From Holdemanella sp. MSK.7.32 (GTDB lineage Bacteria; Bacillota_I; Bacilli_A; Erysipelotrichales; Erysipelotrichaceae), in NCBI RefSeq assembly GCF_024460475.1, contig NZ_JANFYN010000043.1, positions 1-20,336 of the forward strand: 20,336 bases of DNA. Reading direction: 5' to 3'. The notes beneath the pieces are model-generated. The model made no database searches, was not told the origin of the DNA, and saw nothing but the letters and a program-made list of their open reading frames with translations. Below are positions 14,317 through 20,336 of the stretch, piece by piece (position 1 is the first letter of the stretch; each line of letters opens with the position of its first letter). The translations under genes were made by a program, and so were the position numbers.

Positions 14317-15331
14317 CCTTGCCTTCGTATTTTTCGTTTACTTTTTGAATATGATCATAAATAGGTTTTGCCTGTGCATTGTCCTTTAAGATAGATTCTT
14401 GAACACCCTTTACCTTCTTTTGGAAAGCTAAAACATCGACATCAATGAATTTAACACCCATTTGTTCTTGCGCAATCTTCTTAGCTTCTTTAACTTGCAC
14501 ATCCCATTGTTTACATTCTTCTTCATTTGATAATTCAGCCGCCTTATAGAATACTTTTCTTTCTTCTTTAGACAAACCATTCAAGAAACTCAAGTTTCCA
14601 ATCAACAAATCCGGAATCATCTGGTGCTTGTTGTAAGAGAAATATTTTGCAACTTCACCATGCTTGTTTGATGTTAATGCTAATTCGTTATTTTCAGCAC
14701 CATCAATGACACCTTGTTGAATAGCCGTATATACTTCACCAAAACTCATTGGACTGGCTGCAGCACCAAAGGCTTGACACATTGCTACACTGGCAGGACT
14801 TTGTTGAACACGGATTTTTAATCCTTTCATATCGTCTGGTGAATCAATTTCTTTTTTCGCATAGAAGTTACGCGTTCCTGCATTATACCAAGTTAAAGCT
14901 CTAAAACCTTGTTCATCTGTACTTGAGAAGATCTTATTCATATAGTCCGTATCATTCATAACTTCATGATAGGCATCTTCTGAAGTAAATAAATATGGCA
15001 TAGAGAAAATTTCATACACACTCGCAAATGTTTCTAGGTTTGCAGTACCAACAATTGTAAAATCAATAGCTCCTGTTTGCGTTAACTCAATTGCTTTTTG
15101 GGCAGCACCTAAAATTTCATTAGGGAAAATTTGTACTTCATATTTATCCCCTAATTCTTTTTCAACATATTCTTTAAACTTTAATAATCCCAGATACTCC
15201 GGGTGCGTTTCCGACTGCATTGTCGCAACACGAACGATACGTTTCCCGTTTGTAACTGAAGAACAACCTGTTGCACTTACCATAAACACAAGACACATAA
15301 GTGCTCCAAGTACTTTTTTAATCAACTTCAC
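14306..15331 (-). CDS. dctP: TRAP transporter substrate-binding lipoprotein (DctP)
   Basis: This 341-residue extracytoplasmic receptor delivers a carboxylated sugar to DctQM. It has a signal peptide with lipobox SATGC (Cys23), so it is membrane-tethered as is normal in Gram-positives. DctP-family landmarks are HPEYLGLLKFKEYVEKE (about 43-59), GAIDFTIVGTANLE (about 87-100), RNFYAKKEIDSPDDMKGLKI (153-172) and then RVQQSP, with the Arg expected to bind the substrate carboxylate. AIQQGVIDGAENN lies near 203-215. The start is GTG at 15331 with AGGAGG eight bases upstream. It lies 17 bases after lacI. Uronate specificity is inferred from neighbours. Confidence 0.95.
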   Translation of the reverse strand: MKLIKKVLGALMCLVFMVSATGCSSVTNGKRIVRVATMQSETHPEYLGLLKFKEYVEKELGDKYEVQIFPNEILGAAQKAIELTQTGAIDFTIVGTANLETFASVYEIFSMPYLFTSEDAYHEVMNDTDYMNKIFSSTDEQGFRALTWYNAGTRNFYAKKEIDSPDDMKGLKIRVQQSPASVAMCQAFGAAASPMSFGEVYTAIQQGVIDGAENNELALTSNKHGEVAKYFSYNKHQMIPDLLIGNLSFLNGLSKEERKVFYKAAELSNEEECKQWDVQVKEAKKIAQEQMGVKFIDVDVLAFQKKVKGVQESILKDNAQAKPIYDHIQKVNEKYEGKDGE

Positions 15332-15348
15332 AGTAATCCTCCTAATAT

Positions 15349-16344
15349 TTAGAACTGTGTTGTATTTCGCTTAATAAATTTACATGGAATCTCCATTTTT
15401 TGTCGAACTGATTTTCCCGCAAGAACTTTAATAAGCGAATCAACCGCAATTTCACTTAACTCTTCTTCTTGTGAATCAATAGAACTCATTTCCGGATTGC
15501 AACAAACACATAGTTCTGAGTTGTTGAATCCAACGACATTGACATCTTCAGGAATCGACTTATTGATTTGATGCACATATTTAAGTGCACCAACAGCCAT
15601 CGCATCATCACTGGCAATGACGGCATCAAAATCCAACTTTTTCTTTGCCAATAAATCTCTTGCCTTCAATACGTTATTTGGCATAAACACCTTGTACTCT
15701 TCACGTACTTTTAAACCATTATCAATCAGTGCATCTTGATATCCCTCTAATTTTTTCGTTGTGCTGTACGAATTGGCATCATACAAAAACACAATTTTCT
15801 TCCTTCCTGCTTCGATTAGATTACATACAGTATCATAAACAGCTTTATAATTATCTGTTAAAACACAATATACACCTGGCACTCGAACATAGCCATTCAT
15901 GAGTACCACTGGAACTTTTTGGGCAGCATCCTGTAGGTATTGAATATCATTCTGTCCACAATCTCCTGCATAATGTGAACCAACTAATATCATCGCATCG
16001 ATTCTTCGATCCAATAATATTTTTACAGCTTCTACTTTTCCTTCATAATCAAAGCCACTACACATCAAAATTGAGTCATATCCATACTTGCGTAAATTCT
16101 TTTCTAAATACGCAATAGCACTTGCCATATAACGATCGGATATATCTGGGCAAACCAAGCCAACTGTTTTAACTGAATTTAAGCCTAAACCTCTCGCAAA
16201 CACATTCGGTGTGTAATCATACTCATTCATAACGTCCCAGACTTTCTTTTTTGTCTTTTCTGAAACCTTAGGACTGTTATTAATTACTCGCGATACAGTC
16301 GCAATGGATACGCCTGATAACTTGGCAATGTCATAAATGTTCAT
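15349..16344 (-). CDS. LacI-family regulator of the uronate locus
   Basis: This 331-residue repressor begins MNIYDIAKLSGVSIATVSRV, the LacI-family helix-turn-helix, followed by the hinge helix region (YTPNVFARGLGLNSVKTVGL). A periplasmic-binding-protein-like ligand domain (about 60-331) includes DAVIASDDAMAVGALKYVHQ and NVVGFNNSELC. I start at 16344, where GAGGAG lies upstream; an ATG 24 bases earlier adds residues not usual in the family. It is the first gene of the operon it probably controls, and two perfect palindromes flank the divergent promoters, so it should autoregulate. The inducer is probably a pathway intermediate, which is inference. Confidence 0.92.
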   Translation of the reverse strand: MNIYDIAKLSGVSIATVSRVINNSPKVSEKTKKKVWDVMNEYDYTPNVFARGLGLNSVKTVGLVCPDISDRYMASAIAYLEKNLRKYGYDSILMCSGFDYEGKVEAVKILLDRRIDAMILVGSHYAGDCGQNDIQYLQDAAQKVPVVLMNGYVRVPGVYCVLTDNYKAVYDTVCNLIEAGRKKIVFLYDANSYSTTKKLEGYQDALIDNGLKVREEYKVFMPNNVLKARDLLAKKKLDFDAVIASDDAMAVGALKYVHQINKSIPEDVNVVGFNNSELCVCCNPEMSSIDSQEEELSEIAVDSLIKVLAGKSVRQKMEIPCKFIKRNTTQF

Positions 16345-16385
16345 AATTGTTTCACTCCTCAACCCCATTTCTTTACGTTGAGAAT

Positions 16386-16399
16386 TGTAAGTACTTACA
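16386..16399. promoter_or_regulatory. Operator O1: perfect palindrome at the lacI-side promoter
   Basis: TGTAAGTACTTACA is its own reverse complement. It lies 12 bases downstream of the minus-strand -10, over the expected start of transcription, which suits repression. An identical copy is at 16587. The 8-base core AAGTACTT recurs at 16438-16445, touching the -35 of this promoter, as a possible weak third site. Confidence 0.85.
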
Positions 16400-16410
16400 T
16401 CACATTTCTT

Positions 16411-16439
16411 ATTGTAATGATATGCATTTCATAAGTCAA
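16411..16439 (-). promoter_or_regulatory. Promoter of the lacI-dctPQM-uxaC operon
   Basis: On the minus strand TTGACT (16439-16434), a 17-base spacer and TACAAT (16416-16411) form a near-consensus SigA promoter. Confidence 0.82.
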
Positions 16440-16448
16440 GTACTTCTT

Positions 16449-16462
16449 TGTAATCGTTTTCT
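16449..16462. promoter_or_regulatory. Candidate CcpA catabolite-responsive element (cre)
   Basis: TGTAATCGTTTTCT fits the Bacillus cre consensus TGWAANCGNTNWCA at all fixed positions except the last base. It sits 10 bases upstream of the -35 of the minus promoter and about 95 upstream of that of the plus promoter. Glucose control of both operons is plausible. Confidence 0.55.
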
Positions 16463-16556
16463 CACGTATAAATAAAGGGATTATTCATCTTCCTCTATAT
16501 TTTACCAAAAAAAAGTTATGAAACATACATATTTGTAAAATTTTAAAACTTTCCTA

Positions 16557-16585
16557 TTGATTTATTCAAAAAATAGGGTTATTCT
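16557..16585 (+). promoter_or_regulatory. Promoter of the uxaA-uxaB-eda-kdgK operon
   Basis: TTGATT (16557-16562), a 17-base spacer and TATTCT (16580-16585) lie directly before operator O2. The AT-rich stretch 16463-16556 between the two promoter zones shows no gene. Confidence 0.7.
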
Positions 16586-16586
16586 G

Positions 16587-16600
16587 TGTAAGTACTTACA
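16587..16600. promoter_or_regulatory. Operator O2: identical palindrome at the uxaA-side promoter
   Basis: TGTAAGTACTTACA begins one base after the plus-strand -10, covering the start of transcription. It is identical to O1, with centres 201 bp apart, and both are followed by TC. Site spacing and number suit a LacI-family protein that could loop the DNA. Confidence 0.85.
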
Positions 16601-16632
16601 TCAAACATTTAAATTATAGACAGGAGGTAGAA

Positions 16633-18117
16633 ATGGTGCAAAAGTTTATAAAGATTCATTCTAACGACTTGGTAGCTGTTGCACTATGTCCTTTAGAAAA
16701 AGGGACAGTATGTAATGTCGATGGACAAGAGGTTACACTTATTGAAGATATTGCCCAAGGACATAAATTTGCGTTGAAAGATATTAAAAAAGATCAACCT
16801 ATTATTAAATATGGATATCCTATTGGTATCGCAAAGGAAGATATCAAGCAAGGAAGCTGGATTCATACACACAACATGAAAACTGGCTTAAATGATTTAT
16901 TAACTTATTCTTACCATCGTAATGTGCAAGAACTAGAACCTAGTGAAAAACGAACATTCATGGGTTATCGCAGAAAGAACGGTAAAGTGGGTGTTCGTAA
17001 TGAAATTTGGATCATCCCTACCGTTGGCTGCATGAACAATGTTGCTACGTCTATCGAAAGACAAGCCCAGAAATATGTAAAGGGTAACGTAGAAGCCATT
17101 TGTACGTTTACACATCCATATGGATGTTCTCAAATGGGTGATGACCAAGAAAACACGCGTACAATTCTCGCCGATTTAATTCAACACCCAAATGCAGGTG
17201 GTGTTTTGGTCTTAGGTTTAGGTTGTGAAAACTCAAATATTGATGTTTTGAAAAACTATTTAAAGGATTATGATACAGATCGTGTTAAGTTCTTAGTTGC
17301 TCAAGAACATGAAGATGAAATTCAAGATTCGCTAGATATCATCGCTGATTTAGCCGATATTGTAAGCCAAGACAAAAGAGAAGAAATTGATGCGAGCGAA
17401 TTGATCATTGGTATGAAGTGTGGTGGTTCAGATGGACTCTCTGGAATTAGTGCCAACCCTACAGTAGGAGGCTTTTCTGACTTATTGATTTCCAAAGGTG
17501 GAACAACCATCTTAACCGAAGTGCCAGAAATGTTTGGTGCTGAAACCATTTTAATGGATCGTTGTGAAAACAAGGAATTATTTAATGAAACCGTGAATTT
17601 GATCAACAACTTCAAAGAATACTTTAAATCGCATCATCAAACAATTTATGAAAACCCTTCTCCAGGAAACAAAAAGGGTGGAATTTCAACTTTGGAAGAT
17701 AAATCTTTAGGTTGTACACAAAAGTCTGGTAAAGCCCCAGTCGTCGGTGTTTTACAATATGGACAATGTGTAAAGAACAAAGGCTTAAATTTATTAAGTG
17801 CTCCAGGCAATGATTTAGTTGCCGCAACCGCATTAGCTGCAAGTGGAGCTCATATCGTATTATTTACAACAGGAAGAGGCACTCCTTTTGCCAGCCCAGT
17901 TCCTACAGTAAAAATTTCAAGCAACTCTAAATTATACGCAAACAAGAAAAACTGGATTGATTTTAACTGTGGTGAATTAGTGGAAGGTGTAAGCTTAGAT
18001 ACTTTATCCAATGATTTATTTGAATATGTATTAAGTGTCGCAAGTGGTAAAAAAGTAAAGAGTGAAGAGGCCGGCTTCCATGACATGGCTATATTTAAAC
18101 AAGGCGTTACTCTATAA
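16633..18117 (+). CDS. uxaA: Altronate dehydratase
   Basis: This 494-residue cytosolic enzyme dehydrates D-altronate to 2-keto-3-deoxygluconate. The N-terminal SAF domain (about 1-85) is followed by the catalytic GD_AH_C part. That part contains YRRKNGKVGVRNEIWIIPTV (112-131) followed by GCMNN, THPYGCSQMGDD (about 160-171), VLGLGCENSN (about 194-203), IGMKCGGSDGLSG (about 259-271) and a C-terminal PVGVL...FTTGRGTPFASPVPTVKIS block. Conserved cysteines fit the iron requirement of the family. The length is typical of the fused single-chain form. Start at 16633 with CAGGAGG upstream. It is the first gene of the plus operon, under O2. Confidence 0.96.
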   Translation: MVQKFIKIHSNDLVAVALCPLEKGTVCNVDGQEVTLIEDIAQGHKFALKDIKKDQPIIKYGYPIGIAKEDIKQGSWIHTHNMKTGLNDLLTYSYHRNVQELEPSEKRTFMGYRRKNGKVGVRNEIWIIPTVGCMNNVATSIERQAQKYVKGNVEAICTFTHPYGCSQMGDDQENTRTILADLIQHPNAGGVLVLGLGCENSNIDVLKNYLKDYDTDRVKFLVAQEHEDEIQDSLDIIADLADIVSQDKREEIDASELIIGMKCGGSDGLSGISANPTVGGFSDLLISKGGTTILTEVPEMFGAETILMDRCENKELFNETVNLINNFKEYFKSHHQTIYENPSPGNKKGGISTLEDKSLGCTQKSGKAPVVGVLQYGQCVKNKGLNLLSAPGNDLVAATALAASGAHIVLFTTGRGTPFASPVPTVKISSNSKLYANKKNWIDFNCGELVEGVSLDTLSNDLFEYVLSVASGKKVKSEEAGFHDMAIFKQGVTL

Positions 18118-18136
18118 CGGGAAAGGAATAATAACA

Positions 18137-19630
18137 ATGGAAAAATTAAGTTATAAAACTTTAGAAGATATTGGATATGATGGTTATCTATTAAAGGATG
18201 CGAAAGAAAAAGTTCTTCAATTTGGTGAAGGAAATTTCTTAAGAGCCTTCGTAGACTATTGGTTTGATTTGGCAAACGAAAAAGCAGATTGGAATGGTAA
18301 ATGCTGCTTAGTGCAACCGATTGCACCAGGTCTTGCCGAAATGATCAATGAACAAGATGGATTATACACATTGCACTTAAGAGGTAGTGTGAATGGAGAA
18401 AAAGTTGATGATAAACGAATCATTTCAAGTGTCAGTCGTTGTTTAAATCCTTACCAAGAAGAAGGATTTAACGAAATGATGAAAGTTGCCGCAAGCGACG
18501 ATCTAGAAATCATTGTTTCAAACACAACAGAAGCTGGTATCCACTACGATCCTTCATGTCAATTTGAAGATAAACCAGCCGCAAGTTTTCCTGGTAAATT
18601 AACGCAAGTTTTGTATCACCGCTACAAAAACAACAAACCAGGCATCTTAATGCTAGCTTGTGAGTTGATTGACAACAATGGTAAAGAATTATTAAAGTGC
18701 GTGAACCAATATATTGAACAATGGAATCTTGAAGAAGGATTCAAAAAATATGTAAATGAAGAATGCACATTCTGCGGTTCATTAGTAGACCGTATTGTCC
18801 CAGGTCGTATCCGCGATCCACAAGAAGTAGCTCGTCTAGAAGAAGAAAATCACTATGCAGATCCATTAACAGATGTTGGTGAAGTATTCGGTTTATGGGT
18901 CATTGAAGGCGATGAAAAATTAAATGATGTATTACCATTTAAAAAAGCAGGCCTAATCGACAAAGTATTCGTCACTCCGGACATGTCACCATATAAAAAG
19001 AGAAAAGTACGTATCTTAAATGGTGCTCACACTGGATTTGTACTAGGTGCTTATTTAGCAGGTCAGAACATCGTTCGTGATTGTATGCATGATGAAGTCA
19101 TCAAAGGCTTTATGAACAAAATGTTGTATGATGAAGTCATCCCAACTCTTACATTAGATAAAAACGATTTATTAAACTTTGCGCAAGCCGTATCCGACCG
19201 TTTCAACAACCCATTTGTTGATCACGAATTAATGAGCATTTCATTAAATTCCACTTCAAAATGGAAAGCACGTGTTATGCCTAGTTTCTTAGGATATATC
19301 GACAAACACCATGCGCTTCCAAAATGTATTACGACAAGTTTTGCGTTCTACATTCAATTCTACAGAGGATATGAACTTACTGATGCTGGTTTAGTGGCAA
19401 AACGTCCTGCAGGAAATACTTACACAATCAGTGATGATCGTGACATTCTAGAATTCTACTATAACCACAAAGACGATTCTGTAAAAGATTTAGTTCATGC
19501 GGTATGCACAAACACTTCATTCTGGGGCCAAGACTTAACTCAAATTGCTGGATTTGAAGATGCCGTAGTTCAAACTTTAACTGAAATTGAAGAAAAAGGT
19601 ACTTACGAAGTCATGAAAGAATGTTTATAA
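18137..19630 (+). CDS. uxaB: Tagaturonate reductase (altronate oxidoreductase)
   Basis: This 497-residue NAD-dependent mannitol-dehydrogenase-superfamily enzyme reduces D-tagaturonate to D-altronate. The dinucleotide-binding start VLQFGEGNFLRAFVDYWFD (27-45) is the UxaB form; the fructuronate reductase UxuB has a different opening. RILNGAHTGFVLGAYLAGQN (about 294-313) holds the catalytic-site pattern of the family. I start at 18137 (MEKLSYK), which has AAAGGA upstream and lies 19 bases after uxaA; the frame is open 75 bases earlier, inside uxaA, but without support. It sits in operon order with uxaA and eda. Confidence 0.94.
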   Translation: MEKLSYKTLEDIGYDGYLLKDAKEKVLQFGEGNFLRAFVDYWFDLANEKADWNGKCCLVQPIAPGLAEMINEQDGLYTLHLRGSVNGEKVDDKRIISSVSRCLNPYQEEGFNEMMKVAASDDLEIIVSNTTEAGIHYDPSCQFEDKPAASFPGKLTQVLYHRYKNNKPGILMLACELIDNNGKELLKCVNQYIEQWNLEEGFKKYVNEECTFCGSLVDRIVPGRIRDPQEVARLEEENHYADPLTDVGEVFGLWVIEGDEKLNDVLPFKKAGLIDKVFVTPDMSPYKKRKVRILNGAHTGFVLGAYLAGQNIVRDCMHDEVIKGFMNKMLYDEVIPTLTLDKNDLLNFAQAVSDRFNNPFVDHELMSISLNSTSKWKARVMPSFLGYIDKHHALPKCITTSFAFYIQFYRGYELTDAGLVAKRPAGNTYTISDDRDILEFYYNHKDDSVKDLVHAVCTNTSFWGQDLTQIAGFEDAVVQTLTEIEEKGTYEVMKECL

Positions 19631-19643
19631 GAGGGGTCAAACA

Positions 19644-20279
19644 ATGAATAACGTATTAGAAAAAATTTCAAAAATCGGGATTTTACCCGTCGTTGTATTA
19701 GAAGACGCAAAAGACGCAAAACCATTGGCACAAGCTTTATGTGCTGGTGGTCTTCCATGTGCTGAAGTTACATTTAGAACAGCTGCTGCCAAAGAATCGA
19801 TTGCCATCATGCGTAAAGAATTTCCTGAAATGTTAGTAGGAGCTGGAACTGTATTGACTGTTGAACAAGTGGATGAAGCATTAGAAGCTGGGGCTCAATT
19901 TATCATCAGTCCAGGCTTTGATGAAGATGTAGTAAAACACTGTATCGAAAAAAATGTGCCAGTAACTCCAGGAACATGTACGCCTAGTGATGTACAGAAA
20001 TGTTACCGATTAGGGTTGGATGTAGTAAAATTCTTCCCTGCTGAAGCAGCTGGTGGATTAAAAATGATCAAATCCATCGCAGCTCCATATACCCAAATGA
20101 AATTCATTCCAACAGGTGGAATTAACGCGAACAATATGAAAGACTACTTAGAATACGACCGTATCTTAGCCATTGGTGGTAGTTGGATGGTGAAAGGTGA
20201 TATAATTAAGAGCGGTGATTTTGACAAAGTGGAAGCTTTGACAAAGGAGGCCGTAAAAAAACTTAAGGAGGTTCGTTGA
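19644..20279 (+). CDS. eda: 2-keto-3-deoxy-6-phosphogluconate aldolase
   Basis: This 211-residue class I aldolase splits KDPG into pyruvate and glyceraldehyde-3-phosphate, the last step of the uronate branch. Visible sites are CAEVTFRT (39-46) with E41 and R45, VGAGTVLT (65-72), PGTCTPSD (109-116), VVKFFPAEAAGG (127-138) with the Schiff-base lysine K129, and the phosphate-binding PTGGIN. The length is typical. Start at 19644 with GAGGGG upstream, 13 bases after uxaB. kdgK follows after 2 bases. Confidence 0.96.
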   Translation: MNNVLEKISKIGILPVVVLEDAKDAKPLAQALCAGGLPCAEVTFRTAAAKESIAIMRKEFPEMLVGAGTVLTVEQVDEALEAGAQFIISPGFDEDVVKHCIEKNVPVTPGTCTPSDVQKCYRLGLDVVKFFPAEAAGGLKMIKSIAAPYTQMKFIPTGGINANNMKDYLEYDRILAIGGSWMVKGDIIKSGDFDKVEALTKEAVKKLKEVR

Positions 20280-20281
20280 TT

Positions 20282-20336
20282 ATGAAACAAAAAGTAGTCA
20301 CTTTTGGAGAGATTATGTTACGTCTAGCACCCGAAG
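20282..20336 (+). CDS. kdgK: 2-keto-3-deoxygluconate kinase, N-terminus (runs off right edge)
   Basis: Only 18 residues are present: MKQKVVTFGEIMLRLAPE. VxFGEIMLRLaP is the usual opening of PfkB-family KDG kinases. AAGGAGG lies 10 bases upstream within the end of eda, and the gene starts 2 bases after the eda stop. Context (uxaA-uxaB-eda) supports KDG to KDPG phosphorylation, the step missing from the genes seen in full. Confidence 0.85.
   Translation, partial: MKQKVVTFGEIMLRLAPE

Noticed and set aside
17322..17615. Open frame opposite uxaA
   Set aside because: Antisense shadow of a conserved enzyme; no family resemblance.
18062..18136. Longer N-terminus for uxaB
   Set aside because: It would overlap the end of uxaA, lacks a ribosome site and adds residues not found in the family.

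Overview
The window looks like a low-GC Gram-positive (Firmicutes) gut-type chromosome. The DNA is AT-rich, genes carry strong AGGAGG-type ribosome sites, intrinsic terminators with U-tracts are plentiful, and the promoters are SigA-like. Gene content (uronate TRAP operon, PF13189 kinase, DUF4143 ATPase, DUF885 lipoprotein) fits Erysipelotrichia or Clostridia. I lean to Erysipelotrichia but cannot prove it from sequence alone.

Layout. Positions 1-260 hold the 5' end of an IS1182-type transposase running off the left edge. Positions 277-2525 (minus) hold a MATE efflux pump and a cytidylate-kinase-like protein, each behind its own promoter and leader. Three hairpins in these leaders, each ending in a U-tract, share the apical-loop motif UAANUCCAR. 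Positions 2641-4540 hold a tnpA-less IS200/IS605-type element with a TnpB that lacks the usual Zn-ribbon cysteines, plus a probable omega-RNA and right end. Positions 4593-4680 hold three 20-bp repeats at exact 34-bp spacing. pyrE (minus) follows, divergent from a plus-strand set: a CBS-pair protein, then a coupled leader ORF, a CNNM/CorC-like membrane protein, xpt and a DUF885 lipoprotein. A stand-alone AAA/DUF4143 ATPase (minus) has three direct repeats in front of it.

Positions 11050-20336 are a divergent hexuronate (galacturonate-type) catabolic locus. The minus operon lacI-dctP-dctQ-dctM-uxaC encodes a regulator, a TRAP importer and the isomerase. The plus operon uxaA-uxaB-eda-kdgK encodes the oxidoreductase, dehydratase, kinase and aldolase steps. 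Together they would take imported hexuronate through tagaturonate, altronate, 2-keto-3-deoxygluconate and its 6-phosphate to pyruvate and glyceraldehyde-3-phosphate. The intergenic region carries two identical perfect 14-bp palindromes, one at each divergent promoter and 201 bp apart, plus a near-consensus CcpA cre site. This suggests LacI-family repression, possibly by looping, with catabolite control on top.

The most novel-looking signals are the conserved-loop attenuator hairpins before the MATE and kinase genes, the 34-bp-period repeats by pyrE, the repeats before the ATPase, and the TnpB variant.
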